Origin: Roseiarcus sp963794655 | GTDB lineage: Bacteria > Pseudomonadota > Alphaproteobacteria > Rhizobiales > Beijerinckiaceae | Direction of reading: 5' to 3' | Assembly (NCBI GenBank): GCA_963794655.1 | Contig: CAWCEV010000005.1 | Span: forward strand, 310,001-374,000 | DNA length: 64,000 nt | In this document: positions 50,955 to 59,813 of the stretch, piece by piece | Layout: every line of letters starts with the position of its first letter | Numbering within the stretch: position 1 is the stretch's first letter | Position numbers and translations under genes: made by a program | Notes under the pieces: model-generated | The model's database searches: none | What the model was told of the DNA's origin: nothing | Seen by the model: the letters and a program-made list of their open reading frames with translations, nothing else

Positions 50955-52310
50955 ATGGCCGGCAATTTCGACAGAAATAACCTTGGGCCGCTTTCGCGTA
51001 GGACCCTGCTCAGGGCTGGCGCGGGGCTCGCCGGGGGGGCGCTCCTGCCGTCCGGACTGATCCTGCCCGCCTTCGCCGAAGATCAGCCGGCGCTCGGCAC
51101 CTGGCCGGACGGGTCGAAGGGCGATTCGGTTTTCGTCGGGATTTCCATGCCGCGCACCGGCACCTATGCGGCCGCGGGCGAAGACCTCATCAAAGGTTAC
51201 GAGCTTGCGATCGACCACTTGAACAACGGTTCGGAGATCATGACCAAGATCTCGCCGAACATCAAAAAGGGCGTCCTCGGCAAGCAGGTGAAATACGGCA
51301 TCGCCGACAGCGAGGCCAAGCCCAACACCGCGGTTCAGAACCTCAGCAAGTTCATCAGCGACAACAAGGCGGTCATGGTGACCGGCTCGGTGTCGAGCGC
51401 CGAGGCGGTGGCCGACAACAAAACCGCCGACCGCGAGAAGGTGCTCTACCTCGTCGGCATCTCCGGCTCGAACGACACCACCGGCAAGGATTGCGTGCGC
51501 TATTCGTTCCGTGAGTGCTTCTATGGCCAGACCGCCGCCAAGGCGATCATGCCGGTCTTGATCAAGAATCTCGGCAAGAACAAGAAGGTCGCCTATCTCA
51601 CGCCCGACTACACCTACGGCCACACCGTGCAGAAATCGATGGAGGAGTTCGGCAACGAGGGCGGCTGGACGAAGGCGACCGACCAAGTTTCGCCGCTCGG
51701 CACGACCGACTTCAGCTCCTACCTGCTCAATGTCGCCAATAGCGGCGCCGACGTCGTCGTTAACATCAATTTCGGCCGCGACGCGGTGCTGTCGATCAAA
51801 CAGGCCAAGCAGTTCGGCATTCTCGACAAGATGACCCTCGTCGTGCCTTACAACACGCCGTTCCTCGCCAAGGAAGTCGGCGCCGACACCATGCAGGGCG
51901 TATTCGCCGCCACCGACTACTGGTGGACGATGGAGGACAAGAACCCGATCGCGAAGATGTTCAACGACGCCTTCCGGGCCAAGTACCAATACAGCCCCGA
52001 ATGGGGTGCAAACCTTGCCTATGCGCAGATCGCGATGTGGGCCGACGCGCTCGAGCGGGCCAAGTCGTTCTATCCGCCCGACGTGATCAAAGCCTATGAA
52101 GCCGGAGCCAAGGTTCAGTCGACCGTGGGCGAGGTCTTTTTCCGCGGCGCCGATCATCAGCTCGTGCGTCCGGTCGTCGTTGAACGCGGCAAGAAGCCGG
52201 CCGACATGAAGACGCCGGAGGACTTCTACGAGATCGTCGAGGTCGTTCCCGGCGAGGGCCTGATGCAGTCGCCGACCGAGTTCGGGTGCAAGCTCGGCGG
52301 CTACACCTGA
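50955..52310 (+). CDS. ABC transporter substrate-binding protein, LivK-like, Tat-exported
   Basis: A 451-residue periplasmic binding protein. The signal peptide carries a twin-arginine motif SRRTLLRAG (residues 14-22) and ends in AFA near 41. The mature protein has the type-1 periplasmic-binding fold: GISMPRTGTYAAAGEDLIKG, TGSVSSAEAVADN, YLTPDYTYGHTVQKSM. Relatives bind branched-chain amino acids, amides or urea. GGGAGGAAC precedes the ATG. It leads the four-gene transporter operon. Confidence 0.93.
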   Translation: MAGNFDRNNLGPLSRRTLLRAGAGLAGGALLPSGLILPAFAEDQPALGTWPDGSKGDSVFVGISMPRTGTYAAAGEDLIKGYELAIDHLNNGSEIMTKISPNIKKGVLGKQVKYGIADSEAKPNTAVQNLSKFISDNKAVMVTGSVSSAEAVADNKTADREKVLYLVGISGSNDTTGKDCVRYSFRECFYGQTAAKAIMPVLIKNLGKNKKVAYLTPDYTYGHTVQKSMEEFGNEGGWTKATDQVSPLGTTDFSSYLLNVANSGADVVVNINFGRDAVLSIKQAKQFGILDKMTLVVPYNTPFLAKEVGADTMQGVFAATDYWWTMEDKNPIAKMFNDAFRAKYQYSPEWGANLAYAQIAMWADALERAKSFYPPDVIKAYEAGAKVQSTVGEVFFRGADHQLVRPVVVERGKKPADMKTPEDFYEIVEVVPGEGLMQSPTEFGCKLGGYT

Positions 52311-52347
52311 AAGCCTAGCCGGCCGCCATCCGCACGCGAGGCCGAAG

Positions 52348-53223
52348 GTGCTCAGCCTGCCCAACTTCGTCGCCCAGGCCTTCAACGGCCTGGTCTTGGG
52401 CGCGTTGCTCGCGCTCATTGCGTCGGGGCTGACGATCATCTACGGCACGCTCGGCGTGCTCAACCTCGCGCATGGCGCGATGTTCATGGTGGGCGGCTAC
52501 GCCGGCGTGGTCGCCTACCAGTATACCGGCTCCTATCTAGTCGCGGTCGCGGCGGGATCCCTCTTCGTGCTGGCGCTCGGGCTCCTCATGGAGCGGGTCG
52601 TCATCCGCTACTTCTACGACCGGCCGCCCGAAGACCAGATCCTCGTCACGTTCGGGCTCGGCATCGTCTATGTCGAACTCGTCCGGCTCGCCTTCGGCAG
52701 CCTGTCCCAGTCGATGTCCCCGCCATCCTGGGCGGCGGGCGTCACCTCGCTCGGGTTCATGATCTATCCGACCTACCGGCTCGCTGTCGTGGGCATCGTC
52801 GCGGTCGCCCTCATCGCGCTCTATCTCGTTCTCTACCGCTCGAAGCTCGGCATGATCGTGCGTGCGGGGATCGAGGACGCGGTCATGGTCAATTCGCTCG
52901 GCATCGACGTCTATCGCGTCTTCATGGTGGTGTTCGGCATCGGCGCGATGGCGGCCGGGTTCGCCGGCATCGTCAATGTTCCAATCGCGCCGATCACGCC
53001 CGACGTCGGTGACGACATCCTGGTTGAGACTTTCGTCGTCGTGGTCATCGGCGGCGTCGGGTCGTTTCCGGGCGCGGTGCTGGGCGGCCTGATCGCGGGC
53101 GAGATTCTGAGCCTGACCTCGATGATCAATCCGGCCTATTCCCAGGTCATGCTGTTTCTGGTGATGACGCTCGTCCTCGTCGTTCGCCCGCGCGGCCTGC
53201 TCGGCGAGCAGGGCCGGGCCTGA
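52348..53223 (+). CDS. Branched-chain amino acid type ABC permease LivH
   Basis: A 291-residue inner-membrane permease with about eight helices. Typical stretches are FVAQAFNGLVLGALLALIAS at the start, GTLGVLNLAHGAMFMVGGYA near residue 33, and the EAA-like region VIGGVGSFPGAVLGGLIAG near 233. It starts with GTG at 52348. The next gene begins one base after its stop codon. Confidence 0.94.
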   Translation: MLSLPNFVAQAFNGLVLGALLALIASGLTIIYGTLGVLNLAHGAMFMVGGYAGVVAYQYTGSYLVAVAAGSLFVLALGLLMERVVIRYFYDRPPEDQILVTFGLGIVYVELVRLAFGSLSQSMSPPSWAAGVTSLGFMIYPTYRLAVVGIVAVALIALYLVLYRSKLGMIVRAGIEDAVMVNSLGIDVYRVFMVVFGIGAMAAGFAGIVNVPIAPITPDVGDDILVETFVVVVIGGVGSFPGAVLGGLIAGEILSLTSMINPAYSQVMLFLVMTLVLVVRPRGLLGEQGRA

Positions 53224-53224
53224 C

Positions 53225-55072
53225 ATGATCGAGTCGCGGCGGGGGATACGGGGGCTGGCGTTCGAGGGCTGGACGGCGCTCGCGCTCATCGTCGCCCCGT
53301 TCGTGCTGCCGAAAATCGGGTTCGTCCCCGACACCATGAACCGGGTGCTGGTCTTCGGTCTGTTCGGCGTCGGCTTCGATCTCCTGTTCGGCTTCGCGGG
53401 CCTGCTCTCGTTCGGGCAGTCGGCGTTCTTCGGCACCGGCGGCTTCGTCGCCGCCTATCTTCTGACCCAAATGGGACTGACGAGTGTGATGCTCGGGCTT
53501 GCGGTCGGCATCGTCGCCGCCGCCGCCGCCGGGCTCGTTGTGGGTATGATCGCGCTCCGGCGCACCGGCATCTATTTTGCGATGATCACGGTCGCGATCG
53601 CCGAGGTTTTCTTCTTCATGGAGAACTCGCCGCTGTCCGACTATACCGGCGGCGAGAACGGCTTGCCGGGCGTCCCCTCGCCGACCTTCAATCTCGGTTT
53701 CGCCAGCTTTCATGTGACGAGTGGCTGGTCGATGTATGTGTTTCTCGCGGTCTGCTATTTCGTCGGCCTCGCGCTCGCCCGCCGAATCGTTGCATCGCCC
53801 GTAGGGCGCATTTTTGTCGCGATCCGCGACAACCCGCTGCGAGCCGCGGCCGTCGGCCACGACGTACACGCCTATAAGCTGCTCGCTTTCGTGATCGCCG
53901 CGGCCTACGCCGGTTTCGCCGGCGGGCTCCTCGGGGTCCTGCAGGGTTACATGCCGCCCGAAGCGTTCACCTTCGACACGTCCGGCCAATTGATCATGCA
54001 AACGGTGATCGGCGGTCTCGGCACGCTGATCGGTCCACTCGTCGGCGCGGCCGTCTGGCTCTATCTGCGCGACTTCCTGCAAGGGTCGCTCGGCATGGGC
54101 GCATCGTGGAAGCTCGCGCTCGGCGTCGTCTTCGTCCTGCTCGTCTTCTTCCTGCGCCGAGGCGTCGTTGGAGGCCTGAGCGACCTCATCGCCCTTGCGC
54201 GCGCCTCCGGCCGGGCGCCGGGCCACGCTGCGGCGGAAAGCAGCGAAGAGCCGCCTGTCTTCGCGGCTCCCTCCCAGGAATCGGGCTTGCCCGGTTCCAA
54301 GGACGGCCCGGGGATTGCCGGCCCAATCCTCGAGGTCAAGGATCTGTCGAAAGTGTACGGTGGGCTCGCTGCCAACAGCGAGATCAATTTTTCCCTTGAA
54401 CGCGGCGAGTTGCGCGGCGTCATTGGGCCGAATGGCGCTGGCAAGAGCACTTTCTTCAAGATGCTGACCTGCGAGATCAATCCGACCTCGGGTTCGATCC
54501 ATTTCGAGGGCCGCGACATCACCAATCTCGGCGTCACCGAAGTCTGCCAGCTCGGCTTAAGCAAGAGCTACCAGGTGAACCAGCTCTTCACCCGCCTGAC
54601 CCCGCGCGAGAACATCATGATCTCGGCGCTGGCGGAGCGGCGGGGCAGGTTTCGCCTCGACCTTCTGCGCAATCCCGCGGCTATCCCGGGCCTTGCGGAG
54701 AGAGTCGAGTCGACGCTCGCCCTGGTTGGCCTGACCGGGCGGGCCGACACGCCGGTTTCGGCTCTCGCTTATGGCGAAAAGCGCCGGCTCGAGATCGGGC
54801 TTGCTCTCGCCACCTCTCCAAGCCTGCTCCTGCTCGATGAGCCGCTCGCCGGCATGAGCCCGCGCGAGCGCGCCGAAACCGTCAAGCTCTTGAAGTCGAT
54901 CAGCAGAGGGCGCACCACTGTCATCATCGACCACGACATGGACGCTCTGTTCGAGATGTCGGAGCGGGTGACGGTGCTCCAGCTCGGCAGGATACTGGTC
55001 GAGGGAACACCGGACGAAATCAAGGCCAACGCCGCCGTGAGGGAAGCCTACCTCGGGGGCGTGCTCGAATGA
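53225..55072 (+). CDS. Fused LivM permease and LivG ATPase
   Basis: A 615-residue two-domain protein. Residues about 15-330 are a LivM permease with ten helices and FGQSAFFGTGGFVAAYL and GLGTLIGPLVGAAVW. A linker of about 45 residues leads to a LivG ATPase (about 370-615): Walker A GPNGAGKST near 401, signature-like LAYGEKRRLEIGLALA near 515 and Walker B LLLLDEPLAGMSP near 536. The C-terminal DEIKANAAVREAYLGG is the LivG hallmark. In the common arrangement these are separate genes. The stop overlaps livF as ATGA. Confidence 0.94.
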   Translation: MIESRRGIRGLAFEGWTALALIVAPFVLPKIGFVPDTMNRVLVFGLFGVGFDLLFGFAGLLSFGQSAFFGTGGFVAAYLLTQMGLTSVMLGLAVGIVAAAAAGLVVGMIALRRTGIYFAMITVAIAEVFFFMENSPLSDYTGGENGLPGVPSPTFNLGFASFHVTSGWSMYVFLAVCYFVGLALARRIVASPVGRIFVAIRDNPLRAAAVGHDVHAYKLLAFVIAAAYAGFAGGLLGVLQGYMPPEAFTFDTSGQLIMQTVIGGLGTLIGPLVGAAVWLYLRDFLQGSLGMGASWKLALGVVFVLLVFFLRRGVVGGLSDLIALARASGRAPGHAAAESSEEPPVFAAPSQESGLPGSKDGPGIAGPILEVKDLSKVYGGLAANSEINFSLERGELRGVIGPNGAGKSTFFKMLTCEINPTSGSIHFEGRDITNLGVTEVCQLGLSKSYQVNQLFTRLTPRENIMISALAERRGRFRLDLLRNPAAIPGLAERVESTLALVGLTGRADTPVSALAYGEKRRLEIGLALATSPSLLLLDEPLAGMSPRERAETVKLLKSISRGRTTVIIDHDMDALFEMSERVTVLQLGRILVEGTPDEIKANAAVREAYLGGVLE

Positions 55073-55767
55073 GCCTCATCGAAGTCAAGGCGCTGAACAG
55101 CTATTACGGCGATTCGCACATCCTCTTCGACGTCGATATGCGCGTCGAGAAAAACGAGGTCGTCGCCCTGATCGGGCGCAACGGCGCGGGCAAGACAACG
55201 ACCTTGAAAAGCCTGATGGAAATCGTTCGGCCGCGCACGGGTTCAATCAAGTTCGACGGGGTCGAGCTGGTGGGACTGCCGAGCCACGCGATCGCGAAAG
55301 TGGGCATGCAACTCGTCCACGAGGAGCGGCGTATCTTCGGCAGCCTCAACGTCGAGCAGAATCTGGTGCTCGCCGGTCTGACCGCCCCGAACCGCTGGCC
55401 GCTCGATCGGATCTACGAGATGTTTCCTCGCCTGAGAGAGCGCCGTGACAGCCGCGGCACCGACCTCTCGGGCGGCGAGCAACAGATGCTCGCGATTGCG
55501 CGGGCGCTCGTGCGCGACCCCAAAGTTGTGCTGCTCGACGAGCCGTTCGAGGGTTTGGCGCCGGTGATCGTCCGCGATCTTGTGCGCGCCTGCCGAGAGC
55601 TCGCGGCGGCAGGACAGACGATCGTTCTGGTCGAGCAGAACCTGGCCGCGACGCTCGCGCTGGCGCAACGGGTCTATATCGTCAACAACGGCCACGTCGT
55701 CCACGAAAGCCCGTCGAGCGAACTCAAGGAGCAGCCGAAAATCCTCGAACGCTATCTCGGCGTCTGA
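55069..55767 (+). CDS. Branched-chain amino acid type ABC ATPase LivF
   Basis: A 232-residue ATPase. Walker A is GRNGAGKTTT near residue 37. The family stretch GMQLVHEERRIFGSLNVEQN is near 80, the signature LSGGEQQMLAIARAL near 133 and Walker B VVLLDEPFEGLAP near 153. With LivMG, LivH and the binding protein it completes the importer. Confidence 0.95.
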   Translation: MSLIEVKALNSYYGDSHILFDVDMRVEKNEVVALIGRNGAGKTTTLKSLMEIVRPRTGSIKFDGVELVGLPSHAIAKVGMQLVHEERRIFGSLNVEQNLVLAGLTAPNRWPLDRIYEMFPRLRERRDSRGTDLSGGEQQMLAIARALVRDPKVVLLDEPFEGLAPVIVRDLVRACRELAAAGQTIVLVEQNLAATLALAQRVYIVNNGHVVHESPSSELKEQPKILERYLGV

Positions 55768-55785
55768 CGCAGCGCGGACGCCCCG

Positions 55786-56106
55786 CTATCTCAGCGCCGC
55801 CGCGGCGCGCCGGCGCTGTTCGGCCTCGACCCGCTCGAGCGCCGCGCGCAAAGCCTCGGCTTTGCGGACCGTTCCAAGGTTGTCCTTCGCGGGCCTTGCG
55901 CCACGCGGCGCCGACTTGCCGCGAATCTCGCGCGTTTGCCGCGCGGCGATGCCTTGGGCGCGTTTGGCCGCCTCGCGCAGACGCCTGGCCGCTGCCTTGA
56001 GCTCGTCGTCCGACAGGCGCTCGATCTCGGGCTCGCGGGTCGATGCGACGAGCTCGAGTTCGGAGGTCGTCAGGAGCCGCGCTTCAAGTTTTGCCGCTTC
56101 ATCCAT
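55786..56106 (-). CDS. Small helical hypothetical protein
   Basis: A 106-residue charged protein, mostly helix: ARLLTTSELELVASTREPEI, LSDDELKAAARRLREAAKRA, and a C-terminal ALRAALERVEAEQRRRA. The middle is basic (REIRGKSAPRGARPAKDN). I know no function. It converges with livF and is transcribed alone; composition suggests nucleic-acid contact at best. Confidence 0.65.
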   Translation of the reverse strand: MDEAAKLEARLLTTSELELVASTREPEIERLSDDELKAAARRLREAAKRAQGIAARQTREIRGKSAPRGARPAKDNLGTVRKAEALRAALERVEAEQRRRAAAALR

Positions 56107-56313
56107 GGTAAATCCTCGCGTTATCCCCGCCGCGCGCTCTCGGTCATTGTCTCGCGGAAACGCTTCTAAGTCATTCCCGGAAGCGTCGCCACGGCTCGCC
56201 GCCCGCGCTTGCGCGGACCCGTTCGCATGCGTCGATCAACCGCAGCGCGCGACATTGTCCGCGCGCGGGCCGCGGACTAGATTTCGCGAAAAATGAACGG
56301 AGGAGAACCTGCT

Positions 56314-56736
56314 ATGGCGACCCTGCTTTCGTGGAGCAGTCTTGGAATCGGCGATCTCGACGTCTTTCTTCCTTCGCCGCCCTGTCTCATCGTCTACACC
56401 TCATACGAGGACGGCAGGCCAGAGAGTTCGGTGACGTATATCTGGCAGGACGAGAAGACCGGCGCCCTCCATCACGAGCTCGTCTACCAGCAAGAGGTTC
56501 CGTTCGAGACCGCGGTCGCGTGGGCGCAAGAGCATGCCCCGACCCGGAACGTCGAGCGCATCCATGTGAAGCACGCGCGGGCGAAAAAGTCGGTCGAGCA
56601 GAAGCCGAAAGCTAGAGCCGCCGCTAAGAGAGGCCCGGCCAAGATAGCCGCGGCTGGAAAGACCGCGCCGGTGAAGCGCGCGAGCGCTGGGAAGGGCCGG
56701 CGGAAACCAGCCGCGGGGCGCGCCGCGAGAAAATAG
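56314..56736 (+). CDS. Hypothetical protein with histone-like Lys/Ala tail
   Basis: A 140-residue protein. Residues 1-88 form a compact acidic-to-neutral domain (LPSPPCLIVYTSYEDGRPES, VTYIWQDEKTGALHHELVYQ). From about residue 92 a tail of Lys, Ala, Arg and Pro follows (KHARAKKSVEQKPKARAAAK ...), like the tails of histone H1 or extended HU proteins. GGAGGAG fits the ATG at 56314; an earlier ATG at 56293 adds seven residues. The tail suggests DNA or RNA binding; the head domain is unknown to me. Confidence 0.65.
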   Translation: MATLLSWSSLGIGDLDVFLPSPPCLIVYTSYEDGRPESSVTYIWQDEKTGALHHELVYQQEVPFETAVAWAQEHAPTRNVERIHVKHARAKKSVEQKPKARAAAKRGPAKIAAAGKTAPVKRASAGKGRRKPAAGRAARK

Positions 56737-57043
56737 CGGCGTCGCTGACGCCCGGACCACGCGCGCCTTAGCCGCGAACGAAGCCCTCGCTGGCATCGAC
56801 GTCGGCGCCAGGGGCATGGCCAATGAGTGGTTCGGGATTTCGCCTTAAATCCGAACTGGCGGATCGCGCGCGCCGCCCGCTAAACCTTGGCGGCGCGTTC
56901 CAACGCCTCTTGCTTCCCGCCTGGATCGCGACGAGCGAAAACCCGATTTTTGGCTTAGGGTCAGACTATCAATAATGATGCATTTGACATGAGAATGGAT
57001 ATTTGCTATCCGCAAAATCAAACTCCACAAATGAGTCATTCTC
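56737..57043. other. Intergenic region before the XRE-sulP operon
   Basis: The first 240 bases hold no recognised element beyond GC-rich small dyads. The last 60 hold the promoter and inverted repeat listed separately. Confidence 0.5.
56984..57012 (+). promoter_or_regulatory. Predicted sigma-70 promoter of the XRE-sulP operon
   Basis: TTGACA (56984-56989) and TATCCG (57007-57012) are separated by 17 bases. The -35 is a perfect match, the -10 moderate. A start near 57019 would leave a leader of about 25 bases. Confidence 0.55.
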
Positions 57044-57046
57044 ATG
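56988..57046. promoter_or_regulatory. Inverted repeat spanning promoter and start codon, likely XRE operator
   Basis: CATGAGAATG (56988-56997) and CATTCTCATG (57037-57046) are perfect 10-bp inverted arms 39 bases apart. The left arm overlaps the -35 edge and spacer. The right arm ends in the ATG of the XRE gene. A smaller dyad GGATA-N5-TATCC lies at 56997-57011. This would suit looping or paired binding by the regulator encoded directly downstream. Confidence 0.55.
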
Positions 57047-57373
57047 CTTTCGGCGGCTCAGTTGCGCGCGGCCCGCGCGCTCATTGGCCTCGACCAAAAA
57101 ACGCTGGCGGAGCGCGCCGGCGTTTCGTTGCCGACGATCCAGCGGATGGAGGCGAGCGACGGCAATGTGCGCGGAAACGTCGACACCCTGACCAAAGTCG
57201 TGGCTGCCCTCGAAGCGGCCGGCGTCGAACTGATCGGCGAGCATGCGCGCAGCGAGGGTGTGGGGCGCGGCGTGCGTCTTCGCGAGCGCCGGCAGAGCGA
57301 GGCGCCGCGCGACCGGACCGTGAGTGATGACGAGCCCGGCCCGGCGGATTCCCCTGTCTCGCGGCCCGAGTGA
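57044..57373 (+). CDS. XRE family HTH regulator
   Basis: A 109-residue protein. The XRE helix-turn-helix covers about residues 5-60 (LRAARALIGLDQKTLAERAG, VSLPTIQRMEASDG, TLTKVVAALEAAGVELI). The C-terminal 40 residues are charged and disordered in appearance. Its GTGA overlap with sulP couples the two genes. It is the obvious candidate to bind the inverted repeat over its own promoter and so control the transporter. Confidence 0.88.
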   Translation: MLSAAQLRAARALIGLDQKTLAERAGVSLPTIQRMEASDGNVRGNVDTLTKVVAALEAAGVELIGEHARSEGVGRGVRLRERRQSEAPRDRTVSDDEPGPADSPVSRPE

Positions 57374-59154
57374 CCCCCGTGAAGCGCCAGCCCCAACGAC
57401 AGGCCAGCTTCGCGGAGCTGTTCACGCCCAAGCTGGTGACTGTCCTGCGCGAGGGCTACGGGCTGAAGGACCTCCGCGCCGACGCCGTCTCCGGCCTGAC
57501 GGTCGCGATCGTCGCTCTGCCCCTATCGATGGCGATCGCGATTGCCTGCGGCCTCGGGCCGGATCGCGGGTTGTTCGCGGCGATCGTCGGCGGATTCATG
57601 ATCTCGGCATTCGGCGGCAGCCGGTTTCAGATCGGTGGTCCGGCGGGCGCGTTCATCGTGCTCGTTTTCTCGATCGTCGACCGGCACGGCTATGACGGGC
57701 TCGCGCTCGCCACGATGATGGCTGGCGTCATCATGCTTGTGCTCGGCTTCATGCGCTGGGGCACATACATAAAATATATTCCCTATCCGGTGACAGTCGG
57801 CTTCACCAGCGGCATCGCCGTGATCATTTTCGCGAGCCAGATCAAGGAGCTGCTTGGTCTGGACATCGCCAAGGAGCCGGCTCCGCTTTTGCCCAAGCTC
57901 GGCGCTCTGTGGGCCTCGATCGACACCGCGAGGCCTTCGGCGGCGATGATCGCGGCGCTGACGATCGCCGTCATCGTCGGCTTGCGGCGCTGGCGTCCCC
58001 TGTGGCCGGGCATGCTCATCGCGGTCGCGGGCTGTTCAATCCTGACCTGGCTCTTCCACCTCGACGTCGCGACCATTGGGTCGCGGTTCGGCGGCGTTCC
58101 ACGAAGCCTGCCGGCGCCTGCCATACCCGCCTTCGATCTCATCAAGTTGCGCGCGCTCGCGCCCGACGCCGTGGCCATCGCTTTGTTGGGTTCGATCGAA
58201 TCGCTGCTTTCCGCCGTCGTCGCGGACGGTATGACCGGGCGGCGCCACCGGTCGAACTGCGAACTGGCCGCGCAAGGCGCCGCGAACATCGGCTCGGCTA
58301 TATTCGGTGGAGCGCCGGTCACCGGCGCGATCGCGCGGACGGCGACCAACATTCGCGCGGGCGCGAAGGGCCCGATTTCCGGCATGCTGCACGCGCTCTA
58401 CCTGCTCGTCTTCATGGCAGCGGCGGCGCCGCTCGCGTCCGGCATCCCGCTCGCAGCGCTCGGCGCGGTGCTCGCGATCGTCGCCTGGAACATGGCCGAA
58501 AGGGAGGAATTCGTCGCCCTGGTCCGCTCGTCGCGGGGCGACGCGCTCATCCTGCTCGCGACTTTCCTGCTCACCGTCTTCGAGGACTTGACGCTTGGGA
58601 TTGCCGTCGGCGTGACGCTCGGGGCGTTCATGTTCCTCCACCGGATGGCGGAATCGGTTGAAATACAGGGCGGCAGCGAGTTCCTGGTCGAGGACCAGGC
58701 CGACGAACTCGGAGAGCGCCCCGCCTATGACCCGCGGGCGGCCGCAGAATCCGGCTTCGTGGTTTACAAAATCAGCGGCGCGCTCTTTTTTGGCGCGACC
58801 GCGGCAGTCGGCGCCGCGTTTGAGGGAGTCGGCGTCTACCCGAGGGTGTTCGTGTTCGATTTCGGCGAGGTGCCGTTGATCGATGCGACAGCCGCGAGAG
58901 CCTTGAAGGTCTTTGTTCACAAGCTGCGCCGCGCAGGCACGCAAGTGTTTGTCGCCGGGGCGCGCCGAAGCGTCCGCCGCTCACTCTTGATCGGCGGCCT
59001 CGTCAAGCCGGACGCCCTTTACGTTCGTACGGTCGCTGACGCGCGTGAGAAATCGGCGGCGCCATCGCCGGCGCCGAATCCGGATCGCGCCGAACCCGAA
59101 ATCGCGCCTATCGGGCCGCTCGGCATGGGTGCGGCTGAGGAGGGAAAGGCCTGA
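57370..59154 (+). CDS. SulP (SLC26) family anion transporter with STAS domain
   Basis: A 594-residue transporter. The membrane part (about residues 30-430) shows GLTVAIVALPLSMAIAIACG, GGPAGAFIVLVFSIV and GAIARTATNIRAGAKGPISG. The STAS domain (about 465-560) shows VYKISGALFFGATAAVG and FDFGEVPLIDATAARALKVF. SulP proteins carry sulfate, bicarbonate, dicarboxylates or other anions; the substrate is not readable here. A carbonic anhydrase gene, a common partner of the bicarbonate type, is not adjacent. Confidence 0.94.
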   Translation: MTPVKRQPQRQASFAELFTPKLVTVLREGYGLKDLRADAVSGLTVAIVALPLSMAIAIACGLGPDRGLFAAIVGGFMISAFGGSRFQIGGPAGAFIVLVFSIVDRHGYDGLALATMMAGVIMLVLGFMRWGTYIKYIPYPVTVGFTSGIAVIIFASQIKELLGLDIAKEPAPLLPKLGALWASIDTARPSAAMIAALTIAVIVGLRRWRPLWPGMLIAVAGCSILTWLFHLDVATIGSRFGGVPRSLPAPAIPAFDLIKLRALAPDAVAIALLGSIESLLSAVVADGMTGRRHRSNCELAAQGAANIGSAIFGGAPVTGAIARTATNIRAGAKGPISGMLHALYLLVFMAAAAPLASGIPLAALGAVLAIVAWNMAEREEFVALVRSSRGDALILLATFLLTVFEDLTLGIAVGVTLGAFMFLHRMAESVEIQGGSEFLVEDQADELGERPAYDPRAAAESGFVVYKISGALFFGATAAVGAAFEGVGVYPRVFVFDFGEVPLIDATAARALKVFVHKLRRAGTQVFVAGARRSVRRSLLIGGLVKPDALYVRTVADAREKSAAPSPAPNPDRAEPEIAPIGPLGMGAAEEGKA

Positions 59155-59289
59155 GAGCCGGGGGTCCGGCCTCTGGCCCGCTCTGGATATTGGCGACGTC
59201 TGCTGCTACCGGGCTTCGGCGGGATCTTTTCCGCGGGATTGTGAGCGGCTCGCAGTCCCCTAGCCCAGAAGACCAGTAGGAGAAGCCCG

Positions 59290-59730
59290 GTGAGAACCCC
59301 GATTGCTATTGCCGCGGCAGCCCTGGTCTTGTTGGTGGCCGCCCCTGCGGCCGTCGCCGGTCCGGCCGAATACACTCGCGGCTATAACGATTGCCTCGCC
59401 GGGCGATACGATGAAGGGGAGACCAGCCGGTCATACAGGCAGGGATGCCGCGCCGCGGAAGACGAGCGCGGGGGCGAAGAGCGGCAGGGTCATTGGCGGC
59501 CTGAGCGAGCCCCGAGGATAGGAATTCCCAATGTTCGCGGAATGGAGCCCGTCCAGGCCCTGAGCGCGATGGCCTCTCGGGGATATCGCAATGTCGGCAC
59601 CGCAGTGGCCGGCGGGGCGATCGCGGGATACTACTTCAATCCCCAGACCGGAGAATGTGTCCAGCTCACAAGCGTCAATGGCCGGGTCGTAGACGCGCGT
59701 GACATCGGGACCAATTCGCGCTGCCGGTGA
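59290..59730 (+). CDS. Secreted hypothetical protein
   Basis: A 146-residue exported protein with a signal peptide (about residues 1-23, AVA cut). The mature part has YTRGYNDCLAGRYDEGETSR, then SYRQGCRAAEDERG and, after a proline-rich hinge, IAGYYFNPQTGECVQLTSVN with a terminal SRC. Two pairs of cysteines could form disulfides. The last domain, with a conserved-looking Y-x-N-P-x-T-G-E-C, resembles small periplasmic domains of unknown function in Rhizobiales. It starts with GTG after TAGGAGAAG. Confidence 0.75.
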   Translation: MRTPIAIAAAALVLLVAAPAAVAGPAEYTRGYNDCLAGRYDEGETSRSYRQGCRAAEDERGGEERQGHWRPERAPRIGIPNVRGMEPVQALSAMASRGYRNVGTAVAGGAIAGYYFNPQTGECVQLTSVNGRVVDARDIGTNSRCR

Positions 59731-59813
59731 CATTTGTCGGTTCGAACGAAGACAAGTCGTAAACCGGCTGCGACACAGCAGGGAAACAGGTTCGCTCGTA
59801 CGAGGCCTTTCCC

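Noticed and set aside
50952..52439. Long open frame of about 495 codons antisense to the binding-protein gene
   Set aside because: It is the complement of a high-GC coding gene with a convincing Tat signal and binding-protein fold; the antisense product is His/Arg/Asp-rich and domain-free.
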